NCBI GenBank assembly: GCA_023362775.1
Contig: JALMGJ010000020.1
Coordinates: 3,038,001 to 3,102,000 of the forward strand
DNA length: 64,000 bases
Source: Charina bottae
Taxonomy: Eukaryota > Chordata > Lepidosauria > Squamata > Charinaidae
Direction of reading: 5' to 3'
The notes beneath the pieces were generated by a model, which was not told the DNA's origin, ran no database searches, and saw only the letters and a list, made by a program, of their open reading frames with translations. The position numbers were made by a program, and so were the translations under genes. This document shows positions 36,800 to 48,366 of this stretch, in pieces (position 1 is the stretch's first letter; every line of letters starts with the position of its first letter).

Positions 36800-37200
36800 G
36801 CTCATGATGTCATTTGTTCCTCCTGTGGACTTTGAGAAATCCCAGGAAACATGAAGTGCCAGGTGACTGTAAGGGAGCAAATGTTCCAATTTTTAAAAAG
36901 GGGGGAAAACCTGGGAAAACACTAAAGCAGATTATAAAGTAATCATCCATAAGCAACTTGAAAACAATGCACTGATTATAAGTCAGCACAGATTTGTCTA
37001 GAACAAGTTTTGCCAAACTAAATCTAATTGTTTGGGTAACTTCAAAGGAACTTAGGGTAGAGAAATAGGAAGTGTGCCACACTGTTCCTAATGGACCTGT
37101 GGCATTATTATTAATGTCTTGAGTGATGAGGTGAAGGGAATGTGTATCAGATGTGTAGGTAACACTACAAATAACTAGATACCACTAGGTAACAGCAAAC
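36800..37200 (+). mobile_element. CR1-type LINE ORF2 relic
   Basis: Sequence near 36985 (CAGCACAGATTTGTCTAGAA) matches the CR1 block HGFVKN.SCQTN in decayed form. Lies between the two genes. Confidence 0.5.
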
Positions 37201-38061
37201 TTAACAATTGTGCTAGTTTGGAAAAACAAGCGGATTATAAGAGAATGCAACTTAACAGAGTTAAGTCAAAGTTCTTTACATGGGAAAACATATATGAAAA
37301 TGCACAGGTATAGGATGAAGACTTGTGAAAAGATTCTTGTAGCTGAGTAGAAACAGTATCAGCCAAAAAAGGCAAACAGTTTTTGTCCTGCAAAGAGTAT
37401 CCTGCATATTAGTAAAATTTCCAAGTCATAATTGCCCTGGTATTTAAAAGTCTCACAAAGGCTTTTACTGAACTTTATTTAGGCAGCACATATTAACATA
37501 CATCCATTAAATAATAGTGCAAAACAAATAGAAAAAAATACATTAACAAGATGCTGATCTTGTGAACATTTATTTCCAGATTGTCAACATCTAGGATTGG
37601 ATGGTGTGAATAATCTTGTTTGCAAGCCCCTGATAAATATTCTAATCTGTATCATCAGGTATTGATAGAGACACAGCAGAAAATGCTCTATTGGCAGGTA
37701 GTTCAGAAGGTACATCAGCAATCATAGCCAGTGGAGGGAGGGCATAAGGTAGGAGGCTGTTTCATAGGAAATTTCAAGTTCATTCATGTAAGAGTTGGTA
37801 GTGATTAATCAGACTTCTTCTCGGTTTTATTCAAACAGCTTTACAGAAATAAAAATGGCTAAAACAGAAAAAAAAACCCGAGATGGTTCACACAAGAGTA
37901 AGAAGAAATTCAAGCAAATTGCCTGAGCGCTCCACCCACCACTACCACCACCCTCCTTTCTCAGAGTTGCCTTCAGAGTTCTCTGCTACTGTTTGGCAGT
38001 CCAAAAGGCCCAGTACAACAGGCTCTGGCATTCCCAGCTGCTATACTTGAGTTCCATGGAG

Positions 38062-38232
38062 CAGGGGTCCCCAACCCCCAGGCCGCAGACTGGTACCGGT
38101 CTGTGGCCTGTTAGGAACTGGGCTACACACTTCTGTCCACGCCATCCCGAAACCATCCCCCCCCCCGGGGTCCGTGGAAAAATTGTCTTCCACGAAACTG
38201 GTCCCTGGTGCCAAAAAGGTTGGGGACCGCTG
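38062..38232. mobile_element. hAT-like MITE (GGGGTCCCCAACC terminus)
   Basis: Inverted ends CAGGGGTCCCCAACC and GGTTGGGGACCGCTG, with the internal palindrome TGGTACCGGTCTGTGG. Flanks are near-identical (CCATGGAG and GCATGGAG when the last G is counted). Lies in the convergent intergenic space. Confidence 0.7.
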
Positions 38233-38711
38233 CATGGAGGACTCTGAAGAGTAGATTCAAATGCTCCAGGATGCAGTTTTTTTTCTTGGTCTCTGGTGCT
38301 ACCCCCCCCCCCCGTTGGCTCAAAAAGACCATATTCACGTACCCCCACAGCCCCCTCTCAACACTCTCATTGCTATCTTTGTTTACTCGAGACTTTTGCT
38401 CCTAGTGCGGAGAAAGACCACTCACCTTTTCCTCTTTATCTCCTTTGCAACTAAGGTTTCTCTTAAGTTCTCCCGTTTACTCACCATGGCTTAGTTGCCC
38501 TTCTGCCTTTCAAAACATGTCTGTGTGTGGAAGGAGGGGGTAACCTCAGTGCCCAATCCACAGTCCATTTAGAAGCAGGGCCTACAGCCACAGCCACCCC
38601 AGTGAGAGATCCCCCAAGGCCGATTGCTCCAATGGAAGAGGCCACATTCTAATGGTCCAGTCCTGGAGCCACTGAAGTCTATTAAGAATGCAAGATTAGT
38701 ATGTTTTAAGG

Positions 38712-38959
38712 CATAGCTTTCCAAACTGTGTCGCCTTTCCAATACTGTGTCGCCTGCGGGGCCCAGGTGTGTCGCATCAAAACCCGAAGCGCTGATGGTG
38801 TGTGGCGACGGCGGGCCATCAGCGCTTCTGGGTTTTCGCACGGCACACCAGGAAACCGCTGTGGCGCGTGAAAACCTGAAAGCGCCGCGGCAGCAGCGCT
38901 TCCGGGTTTTCTCGTGCGCCGCCATTGGTGTCGCCATGGGAAAAGTTTGGAAAGCCCCG
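38712..38959 (+). mobile_element. hAT MITE (CAGRGCTTTCCAAA family), copy 3
   Basis: CATAGCTTTCCAAACTGTG ... AGTTTGGAAAGCCCCG, flanked by TTTTAAGG (38704-38711, 38960-38967). Interior has the hairpin arms CGAAGCGCTGATGG and CCATCAGCGCTTCTGG. Confidence 0.9.
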
Positions 38960-38967
38960 TTTTAAGG

Positions 38968-40919
38968 ACTAGCGTTACAGTGCTTGTAAACAGATCCACA
39001 ATCCAGAGAAATCCATCATCGATCCTTTCATGGATTCTGATTGCATTGGTCTCCAATGCCCCTTTAGTATCCTCCATTCTCCCTAGTACCCTCCACTGTC
39101 CCTCAGTTAACAGAGCTGCACTGTCCACCAGTTTTCCCAATGGCCTCCTGTATACCAGTCAACCCTCTCCGTTGCATGCAGCCAAAACTCTCCTGGTGAG
39201 ACCACACTCACACCTAACATCTCCCAGATGCTCCAGGGTTCCCCAAGGATCTCTACTACCATTAGTATTGTGAGCATAAAACAATGGCCTCTAATTTTCA
39301 GTTGTGTTAACTGTCCCAATTGTTTTCTGCATCCTTCTGTCATTACCCAATTATTCTCTCTGTACACAGCTTTCTACATAGGTAGTTTATTGCCCAATCA
39401 TTTATTGAACAATGAACAGATGGCAATACTATGAATAGTCAGAATTTTGCATTGTTCATTGAGAAAAACTTTTCTGTGTGTGTTTAATTACACAGGTCAA
39501 CTTGCAATACTCTTGTTTTGGAATTTCGGTTATTTTTCTTCAAAATAGGAATGTTTTTGTGAAAACTGTCCTACTGGAAACAAACCCTTTTATATCTGCC
39601 CACTATATGATCGTTTCCGAACATTTGTAAATAATTTCCCAAACACAGGCAACAGGTAATTTTTCTCAAAACCTCTGAGTAACTCACACTTCAAAGAAAT
39701 ATTTTTATTTTGAAACAAACTTCTATTTGAACAAGTTAAGCATTTTCTAAGCACCATTAATTGCAATGAACATTTAGTCATGTATTTAATTTATTCCCAT
39801 TCTAATGGAATCTCAAGGTGCTTTGTTTTGAACAGCGTTACACTGATGAAAGATTCCATTGAGGTGTAGTTATAATGAATTCACTATCAAAGTTTAAAGT
39901 ATTATGATGTAGTAAACCTTTGATTTAATAGACTTTGATTTAGCAGATTCAGATGCAATGACCAAAATCTGAACATGCATAAAATCTCATTCACCATTCT
40001 ACACATGCATAAAATCCCATTCCAATTTTACATTTGTTTAAAATACATAAAATATGCATAGGTAACATTTTATTCAGATTTAACAGACATTCTGCTTTTA
40101 TAGACACCTCTTTCTCCCAATGAGACCATTAAATTGAAGGTTTACTGTATTGGGAACGCAGAGAAGCACCTAATAAATTAAATTAGATTCTTCTATACGA
40201 AAAAAGGAAGTTGTTGAGGCAGAAATATTATGAGCACAATGTGTATGAAACTACACAAACATTTACTCATCTCTGGCTTTGGCAGTAATTTAACCTTAAA
40301 TAAAATTATTTGAGGGGTATGGCTCTGTTTTGAATGGTCATTGTGTCAAAAAGAATTCAGATAAAATATTAAATATATATTGTGTGTGGCATCTGCTTAT
40401 AAATAGACCTGGACAGTGTACCCCCAAACCAAATGGGATTTTGCAGTTCATACATACTTTATGTGAGATAGAGCTAGTTATATTCAAAGTTCTTCACATA
40501 TTGTGCTTATCCTGAAAGATTTGGCTTCTAACAGTGTTACAGTTAAGTTGCAGTAAGCATTAATTTGATCTTGAGGATTAGCTTTTAAAGCTTTGGTACC
40601 AGAAAGTTAAGATTACTTTGTTTTATAATGGCCTGAAATATCAATTCGCCACATCAGAAGTTAAAGGTATTTAAAACCATTATACCTTTCTTTACATTTG
40701 CGTGTAAAATAGTTATTTTTAAAAAGAAATACACTGTATTTATATGTGTTCAGACTCAGCCTTGGTTTCAGTAAGTGCTTTGCACAATAAATGCAAATTT
40801 AAAACAGTGTAGATAAAAGATGAACCAATATCAGCAATTTCAAATTTAACAGCATTTCAAAAGTAGATAGAGCTGATGTATGCACTCAATACAAAGCATG
40901 ACATGTTATTTCAATTCTG
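38968..40919. other. Intergenic space, no feature seen
   Basis: AT-rich sequence between the convergent genes, without a recognised repeat or exon. Confidence 0.4.
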
Positions 40920-41264
40920 GCCCACTTTTATTTATTGCCAAACTTAAATATTCCATACTAGCTATTAAGAAAATTTTAAAATGAATAAATGATCTTAATA
41001 GTGGTTTCTCTTTAGTCTCAAGTAGATCTCAATTCTGGACATACGGTACAATTTTAAGAGAGATTGTTGAAAGTTAAGCAAACAACTTTTTTCAACCAAC
41101 ATACATCATTTTCTTGCTGTATTGATGAACTTTTCATTTAACATAGAGAAGAGGCTTGTTTTCTTCATCAGAACAACATGAACACAAGACAAAAGCCCCC
41201 TCTTTTTTGGTGGTGGTGGTTTCAGGACACATCAAAGTGCAGTCTTGCTATCCATCTCCCATCA
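40920..41264 (-). other. UBE2F: Probable UBE2F 3' UTR
   Basis: Sequence between the stop and the reverse-strand AATAAA hexamers at 40927-40932 and 40931-40936. It shows no repeat. Boundary inferred from the hexamers only. Confidence 0.4.
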
Positions 41265-41315
41265 TCATCTTGCATAGCGTTTAATGTAATCTTCAACTTT
41301 AGTTCGGAAGTCCTC
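41265..41315 (-). CDS. UBE2F: UBE2F last coding exon
   Basis: A reverse exon after acceptor ccccttacag encoding EDFRTKVEDYIKRYAR and a TGA stop. It is the conserved C-terminus of UBE2F. The 3' UTR lies below 41265. Confidence 0.94.
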   Translation of the reverse strand, partial: EDFRTKVEDYIKRYAR

Positions 41316-41534
41316 CTGTAAGGGGATTGGAAAATTAAATAAATAAATGTGTTTACAGAAACAATGCTAGTCCTGTATTATTGAGTCTCCATTAAAGTTC
41401 TAATACATAGTTTGCATTCCAGACAGAATATATCTTACTGCATTTTCCCCCTGAATCTGGGGAGACACCTTATATTCCCTGAGGAGAAAAGCTGTTGAAA
41501 GAAAAGGAACCTGTAGGAGGTACAAAAGGAGGCA

Positions 41535-41660
41535 TGTCATGCCAGCCACATGACCATGGAAGCATCTTCGGACAGCGCTGGCCCTTCAGCTAAAAAACAG
41601 AGATGAGCACCGCCCCCTAGAGTCGGACACGACTGTGCAGGGGAAAACCTTTACCTTTAC
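41535..41660 (+). mobile_element. tRNA SINE 3' fragment
   Basis: GTCATGCCAGCCACATGACC through GAGTCGGACACGACTGTGC and ACCTTTACCTTT, the 3' half of the 1147/6750/13042 family. 5' truncated; about 220 bp upstream (on +) of the last UBE2F exon's acceptor. Confidence 0.85.
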
Positions 41661-41755
41661 TAGGAGGTACAAATAGCTGCAGATCTTGCTCCTGCTGCAA
41701 AAAGGGGGTGCCTTTAAAATTAGCTGCTACTGTATTAGGAGATGTTTGCCTAGAG

Positions 41756-42036
41756 CAGCCTTTCTCAACCCTTTGACCCTGGAGGAACCCTTGAAATATT
41801 TTTCAGGCCTCGGGGAATCCCTGCACATTCAGGCTCAAATATAGGTCAGAAGTTACAAAATTAATATGTTCGTTTCATGGGTAGGCCTGTATATATGCAT
41901 TAACAGTGTTCTTAAACTAAACAATGAAACTGACCTCTTTAATGTGAAGTTGCTCGAAATTGAAATAATTTTTAAAGTGAATCGTGATCTCCCGCAAAAC
42001 CCTAGGGCTCCACAGAACCCTACCTGAGAAACCCTG
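41756..42036. mobile_element. hAT MITE (CAGCCTTTCTCAACC terminus)
   Basis: Inverted ends CAGCCTTTCTCAACCC and CCTGAGAAACCCTGG. Flanking 8-mers GCCTAGAG (41748-41755) and GTCTAGAG (42037-42044) differ by one base and have TA centrally. Noncoding. Confidence 0.82.
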
Positions 42037-42044
42037 GTCTAGAG

Positions 42045-43120
42045 AATGTAACCTTTTTTTTTACCAGCTTGGATTCATCTTCACAGTCCATTTACCACCA
42101 CAGGAAGATCTCTTAATGGTTTTAATGATGGCACCTCTGTCTCTACCCCAGCCCCCTCTGGACACAGTCTGAAGTATTTATTGCCATGGGAATCCCAGTT
42201 TTCCAGAAGATCGGTATTTCCACATAGGGTGGGAGGAAAATATAGCTGATAGGATGGGCATGGGATTATGCAAGAAGCAGATCTATATGCTTGCAGTCCT
42301 CCCAGCTCCACTCTGTATCTCCTCTGCCCCACCAACCTGTCAGTCAGAATACGTTTTCCAAATTGACAATGGAATAGCAGCCTTCCAGAAGACCAAGAGG
42401 GCCGGGTTCATTCGGGTAACTTGAAAGGCGGCTAAACAGTCCCATTAACTCTTAAGCTTTTAACAGCAGTGCATGACCAAGGAAGCTACATTAGCTTCCC
42501 CAAGTATCATTAATTAGGTTTACGCCAGCAAAAATGAGTTAGGTTACAGAATCTTGAAACTAGGTACTCTAAGTATCCTCCAGCCGTCATTTATGAGGTG
42601 GGGTCTCGGTCCCTTTCCAACAGACGCCCTAAAAGATGGGCTGACACCTCACTTTTGTGGAAATGTCTCTCTTACTGTGGAATAATATCACAAGTTGCAT
42701 TTCTGATAAATTGATGTTTTATGAGTGGCCACACCTATGATGCAGCAGACCTTTTATGAGTAGGCAAGCTTCTCCATGCAGCAGCTGCTTTCTGAAACAT
42801 GCTCTCAACATTAAAAATTAGCCCCCTAAAATTGTGTGACCCTCATATAATGAGACAAGTAGAAATAAATTCCATCTATAGGAATAAAAAAGTAAGTTAA
42901 AGGACACTATGCAAAAATGAATAGCTTTAGAAAAATAAATGTAAATTATACATAAATCCATTTGATTTTCTGAACCATTTGGATTTCTTGTCCAAGAGCG
43001 AGATATCTGATATTCCAAATCCTCATGAAGACAATCTTGATTGCACTTCCTGACAAAATGGAAAATTCTATGCCAATGTCAACAGTAGATACCAATCCTA
43101 AAAACGGCCCTTTAAATTCC
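42045..43120. other. UBE2F intron, no feature seen
   Basis: No recognised repeat or exon. Confidence 0.4.
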
Positions 43121-43529
43121 TCCTTTGACAGGCAGAGCAGTATACAAAGATTATTGTTGTTGTTGTTACCGGGAGGCGGGGCAATGGCAGCTGCCGATGG
43201 AAGCTTTTTTCCATCTTGGCCCTTGGATTGGCTAATACGACAGATAAAGTTAAAAGAAAGCAGAAAGGTTGAAACAAGGATTGGAAGCTCAGGTTTGAAA
43301 AGTCAGGAAATGGAAAGAATAGATACTTTAAAACTTCGGCAAAGACAAACCTAAGATTCAGAGGCATACCTATGGATTTTGGTCACACTTCAGTTGATGA
43401 AAAAGAACAAGAATCTATCAATTCAAAAAAGGAGGTGCATCAGGAGAAACTGACAGGATCAAGTCTGGCAGATCCAAGTAACAACCAGAAGCAAGAGAAT
43501 TTGAAGACACATTGTGCTGCAGAAATTCT

Positions 43530-43641
43530 AGTCCCACTTTAGGTATGAAAGCCAGCTGGGTGACTTTGGACCAGTCATTCTCTCTCAGCTCACAACATCA
43601 GGCTTAGGTGACAAGCCGGTTGGTTAATTCCCATCGCAACC
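43530..43641 (+). mobile_element. Sauria SINE fragment
   Basis: TAGGTATGAAAGCCAGCTGG and GTGACTTTGGACCAGTCATT match the middle of the Sauria SINE; the 3' part is lost at the LTR-like insertion. Confidence 0.65.
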
Positions 43642-43918
43642 TGTGATGGAATGTGTCTCTGAGGGGGAAGGTGATGTTATGGAGATTGCAGGCGAGGAGG
43701 GAGGGGGCATCTTCCAGGGAGAGAAGCACGTTCACAGCGTCAAGGACCTTGGACGCCCGTCCAAGAAAGTCAGGCTGGATCCGCCTTAGGGCGCCTGGGG
43801 TTTTCCCCTAGAGAACTGGTTAGCGCAGCTTAGTTTGGCAAGATTCTGTGTAAGGTAGAACAATAAAGATCTAGAGCTTCATTTCCTGGCTCAGCGTTGT
43901 TTCTTCGCCTATCCCACA
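43642..43918 (+). mobile_element. Candidate solo LTR
   Basis: Begins TGTGATGGAATG and ends ...CCTATCCCACA, with CAATAAAGATCTAGAG about 60 bp from the end. GCAACC stands immediately 5' and again two bases after the 3' CA. TG...CA ends, a poly(A) signal and flanking repeat suit an LTR, but the offset leaves the boundary uncertain. Confidence 0.5.
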
Positions 43919-44953
43919 ACGCAACCAATGTATCAACATTTGGTTGATCCGAAAAAAATAGACCCTGCACTTGTGGGGAAAAACGCTAGGAAGAAAAAAA
44001 AATGTGCTGCAGAAACTCAGAAACAGTTTTCAGTCTCTTGCACATGAAACAGAATGTGCATTCAACGGAAGAGAGGAGACACTGCAGAATGGGAAAGGAC
44101 AGTGGATCCCTAACAGGCAGAAAGGATCCCATGTAAAAAGCAAGCCAAGGTAGTTGCAACTTACTATTACAACAAATCTAAAACAAAAGTATACCATCCA
44201 GACCAATCTATTTGTGAAGTGTGCAAATTAGAAACCAGTCAGTCTGATTCTAACACATTCTAGAGGAAGTGATAAAGAGAGCATTAAGTTAATACTTTGA
44301 AAACAATAAAGTAATTACCAGAATTTAGCATGGATCTGGCCTGAGGAAATCTTTCCAGACTAATGTTATCTCATTTTTGGTTGGATAGCTTCCTTAACAA
44401 TTTGTGGAAAGGCTAATGTAATATATTTGGACTTCAGCAAAATATTTGACAAATACTCAGTGATGTGCTGATGAGTAACTTGGTAAAGTGAGGTCTGGAT
44501 GACATGACAATTAAGTGGATATATAGCTGTTTCTCAATCATACTCAAAGAGTGCCCACTGATGATGAATTCATCATTTAGAAAACAAAAATCAAATGCAC
44601 TGACATGGGACAGGAGATACCTGGCTTGGGAATGATAGTTATGAAAAAGATCTGGGAATAGTAGTTAATTGCAAGCTGAGTATGAGCCAGCAGCGTGATA
44701 TAGCTGCAAAGAAGGCAAATCCAGTTTTAGTTTCCATCAACAGAAGTATAATTTCCAAATCACAGGAAATAATTGTTCCACTTTATTCTGCAGGTCAGGC
44801 TCCACCCTGAGTTGCTTAGTTAGAAATGAAGTCCTATGAAGAGAGATTGAAAGAGCTGGGTATGTTTAGGCTTAAGAAAAGGTGACTGAGGGGGATATAA
44901 TAGCACTCTACAAATATCTGACAGGATGTCACAAAGGCTTTCTCATTCTAGAG

Positions 44954-45262
44954 CAGAGCTTTCCAAACTGTGTGTCACGACACAAAAGTGTGTCGCCACA
45001 CACAGCGTGGTGTGTCGCCACACCACCCGGAAGCGGCGGCACGCGCGTGCATGGCGGCCGTGGCGCGGCTTCCGCGTTTTAGCAGAGGGTGCCGCCACTG
45101 CCGCCACACACACACCCGCGCCGCCGTGCATGCCCACGCCGCCGCACGCCCCCCCGCACCGCTGCCGTGCACGTGCGCCTCCCGCCCACCGCCGCCGTGC
45201 GCGCACGCCGTGCCGCCGCCGCCGCCGGTGTGTCGCCAGCAGCGGCACTTTGGAAAGCCCTG
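44954..45262 (+). mobile_element. hAT MITE (CAGRGCTTTCCAAA family), copy 4
   Basis: CAGAGCTTTCCAAACTGTG ... CTTTGGAAAGCCCTG with duplication TTCTAGAG (44946-44953, 45263-45270). Subterminal repeats of GTGTGTCGCCACAC. Very CpG-rich core with alternating GCCGCC. Closest relative in the window is 63238-63583. Confidence 0.93.
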
Positions 45263-45690
45263 TTCTAGAGTATAGGACATGGAGCTGCTTGCAATCAAAA
45301 TAAATAAGTAAATAAATAAATATGTAAATAAATGCTTTAAATTACAAGAAGGCAGCTTCTGACTGAATGTTAGGAGGAGTGTTGGGCTCTCAGTCACCAG
45401 AGGTGTTCAAGTGGAGATTGGGTAACCATGTTTTGAATGCTTTAATTGAGGTTGCTGTGCTGAGCGGAGGGTTGGGCTTGATGGCCTAGACCAAGGGTCG
45501 GAAATGGCGGCTCACGAGCCAAATGCGGCTCTTTGGCCCCTTGAGTGTGGCTCTTCCGCAGGCAGGCGTGGCGGGCGTGGCGCGGCAGCGAGTGTGGCGG
45601 GGCAGGCGCGGCAGCGGGCATGGTGTGCATTGCTGTGGGCATACCCCTGGCAACCTGGCAGCCGTCTCCGGCAGCCATCTTGACGACGGG

Positions 45691-46585
45691 CAGGGCTTTC
45701 CAAACTGTGTGTCGCGTGACAAGCCGGAAGCGCTGAAGGGAGTGGAAATTCTCCGCACTAATCAGCTGTGCGTCGGGAAGCCCGGCAGCCTGCCCGCGCG
45801 ATTTTTGCCTCCCTGCCGGAACCGAGGGCATTTTCGGGGTCCCCGGAGCCTGCCCTTTCGAAGGGGCAGCACTGCTGCTGCTGCTGCCGCTGCCCCTTTG
45901 AAAGGGCAGGCTCCGGGGACCCCGAAAATGCCCTCGGTTCCGGCAGGGAGGCAGAAACCTCCCCTCTCCACATGCACACGCTGCCCTGGGGTGGCAATTC
46001 TCCCCGCAGAACAGCTGAGGCAGCTTGCACGCAGCCTCCCTGCCTAAACTGAGGGCATTTTCGGGGTCCCCGGAGCCTGCCCTTTCGAAGGGGCAGCACT
46101 GCAGCTCGGGCACCAGTGCCCCTTCAAAAGGGCAGGCTCCGGGGACCCCGAAAATGCCCTCGGTTCCGGCAGGGAGGCAGAAACCTCCCCTCTCCACATG
46201 CACACGCTGCCCTGGGGTGGCAATTCTCCCTGCAGAACAGCTGAGGCAGCTTGCGCGCAGCCTCCCTGCCTAAACTGAGGGCATTTTCGGGGTCCCCGGA
46301 GCCTGCCCTTTCGAAGGGGCAGCACTGCAGCTCGGGCAGCAGTGCCCCTTCGAAAGGGCAGGCTCCGGGGACCCCGAAAATGCCCTCGGTTCCGGCAGGG
46401 AGGCAGAAACCTCCCCTCTCCACATGCACACGCTGCCCTGGGGTGGCAATTCTCCCCGCAGAACAGCTGAGGCAGCTTGGCGCAGCCTCCCTGCCTAAAC
46501 TGAGGGCATTTTCGGGGTCCCCGGAGCCTGCCCTTTCGAAGGGGCAGCCGTTGCCGCTGCAGCGACAACCTGGAAGCGCCGCCGC
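45691..46585 (+). mobile_element. Inner hAT in element A, 3' end deleted
   Basis: Begins CAGGGCTTTCCAAACTGTG like copy 5 but has no matching 3' terminus or target duplication. The flanking CACTTGCCCATCGCCTTAAC seen in element B is missing, so deletions removed both borders. The end is placed where element-A sequence (AGCAGTCGAGCCTC) resumes. Confidence 0.75.
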
Positions 46586-46645
46586 CGAAGCAGTCGAGCC
46601 TCTCTTTCCCTTCTTCTTCCAAACCTCCCCCGCCCCCTTCCACGC

Positions 46646-46765
46646 GATTGGCTCCCGCCCGCAAAACCCGCCCCCTTCCACGCGATTGGCTCCCACCTGC
46701 AAACCCCGCCCCCTTCCACGCGATTGGCCTGCGCCCGCAAACCCCGCCCCCTGGCTCTCGAGCAC
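46646..46765 (+). repeat. 38-bp array of inverted CCAAT and GC boxes (element A)
   Basis: CGATTGGC recurs with GATTGG at 46646, 46684 and 46722, each followed by CCGCCCGCAAA and CCCCGCCCCCTTCC. Exact 38-bp spacing. ATTGG is the reverse of CCAAT (NF-Y) and CCCCGCCCC a GC box (Sp family). Confidence 0.85.
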
Positions 46766-47076
46766 TTCAAAATGTGCACGAGCATGTCAAAATGGCTCCC
46801 GGCAAAAAAAGTTTGCCGACCCCTGGCCTAGACCAAGGGTCGGAAATGGCGGCTCGCGAGCCAAATGCGGCTCTTTGGCCCCTTGAGTGTGGCTCTTCCG
46901 CAGGCAGGCGTGGCGGGGCAGGCGCGGCAGCGGGCATGGTGTGCGTGGCTGTGGGCATACTAGGCCCAGCCTCTCTTTTTCCTCCGGGGACGGGCTTCAC
47001 ACAGTCTCGCGAGAGTTTGGAAGCCTCCGTCTCCGGCAGCCATCTTGACGACGGGCACTTGCCCATCGCCTTAACC

Positions 47077-48366
47077 CAGGGCTTTCCAAACTGTGTGTCG
47101 ACACAATACTGTGTCGCCGGGGCCCCCAAGTGTGTCGCATGACAAGCCGGAAGCGCTGATGAAAATGCCCTCGGTTCTGGCAGGGAGGTGAAAATCGCGT
47201 GCGCACGTGCTGCCAGGCCACCCGGAGTGGAAATTCGCGCCAATCAGCTGTGCGTCGGGAAGCCCGGCAGCCTGCACGCGCGATTTTTGCCTCCCTGCCG
47301 GAACCGAGGGCATTTTTGGGGTCCCCGGAGTCTGCCCTTTCGAAGGGGCAGCGGTGGTGGGCCATCAGTGCTTCCGGGTTCCAGGACGCCGCTGCTGCCG
47401 CTGCCCCTTTGGAATAGCAGGCTCTGGGGACCCCGAAAATGCCCTCGGTTCCAGCAGGGAGGCAAAAATCGCGCGCGCACGCTGCGGGGCTTCCCGGCCC
47501 ACAGCTGATCAGCACAGAGAATTTCCACCCTGTCCCCCCCCACCGCGCCAATCAGCTGTGCGTCGGGAAGCCGGCAGCCTGCACGCGTGATTTTTGCCTC
47601 CCTGCCGGAACCGAGGGCATTTTCGGGGTCCCCGGAGTCTTCCCTTTCGAAGGGGCAACGGTGGTGGGCCATCAGTGCTTCCGGGTTCCAGGACGCCGCT
47701 GCTGCCGCTGCCCCTTTGGAAGAGCAGGCTCTGGGGACCCCGAAAATGCCCTCGGTTCCAGCAGGGAGGCAAAAATCGCACGCGCACGCTGCGGGGCTTC
47801 CCGGCCCACAGCTGATCAGCACAGAGAATTTCCACCCCGTCCCCCCCCACCGCGCCAATCAGCTGTGCGTCGGGAAGCCGGCAGCCTGCACGCGCGATTT
47901 TTGCCTCCCTGCCGGAACCGAGGGCATTTTCGGGGTCCCCGGAGTCTGCCCTTTCGAAGGGGCAACGGTGGTGGGCCATCAGCGCTTCCGGGTTCCAGGA
48001 CGCCGCTGCTGCCACTGCCCCTTTGGAAGAGCAGGCTCTGGGGACCCCGAAAATGCCCTCGGTTCCAGCAGGGAGGCAAAAATCGCGCGCGCACGCTGCG
48101 GGGCTTCCCGGCCCATAGCTGATCAGCACAGAGAATTTCCACCCCGTCCCCCCCCCCCACCGCGCCAATCAGCTGTGCGTCGGGAAGCCGGCAGCCTGCA
48201 CACGATTTTTGCCTCCCTGCTGGAACCGAGGGCATTTTCGGGGTCCCCGGAGCCTGCCCTTTCGAAGGGGCAGCCATTGCCGCCGCAGCCACAACCGCCG
48301 GTGCTTCCAGGTTTTTGTGGGCTGGCCGTTGGTGTGTCGCCAACGGCAAAAGTTTGGAAAGCCCTG
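47077..48366 (+). mobile_element. hAT element (CAGRGCTTTCCAAA family), copy 5, expanded
   Basis: CAGGGCTTTCCAAACTGTG ... AAAGTTTGGAAAGCCCTG, flanked by CCTTAACC (47069-47076, 48367-48374). At 1290 bp it is four to six times longer than its relatives because the core contains about three and a half tandem copies of a palindromic unit of about 308 bp. Confidence 0.9.
47241..48290. repeat. Tandem palindromic repeat, about 308-bp period
   Basis: CAATCAGCTGTGCG recurs at 47241, 47549, 47856 and 48166 (spacings 308, 307, 310). Within each unit the arm from GATTTTTGCCTCCCTGCCGG through TTTCGAAGGGGCA is followed, after about 55 bp, by its inverted copy through CTGATCAGC. Each unit is thus a hairpin with arms near 110 bp. 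Confidence 0.9.

Larger units (their letters stand above)
45492..46825 (+). mobile_element. Composite CpG-rich hAT element A
   Basis: Ends CAAGGGTCGG and GTTTGCCGACCCCTG; flanked by GCCTAGAC (45484-45491, 46826-46833). It starts with GGCTCACGAGCCAAATGCGG and carries the 5' end of an inner hAT at 45691. From about 45790 it has palindromic units of about 226 bp (phase points 46015, 46241, 46467), then a 38-bp array at 46646-46760. Its long ORFs on both strands follow the repeats and are not taken as genes. A shortened relative of element B. Confidence 0.85.

Noticed and set aside
38062..38232. Assigning this MITE to the CAGRGCTTTCC family
   Set aside because: The terminus differs (GGGGTCCCCAACC) and the flanking 8-mers lack a TA centre.
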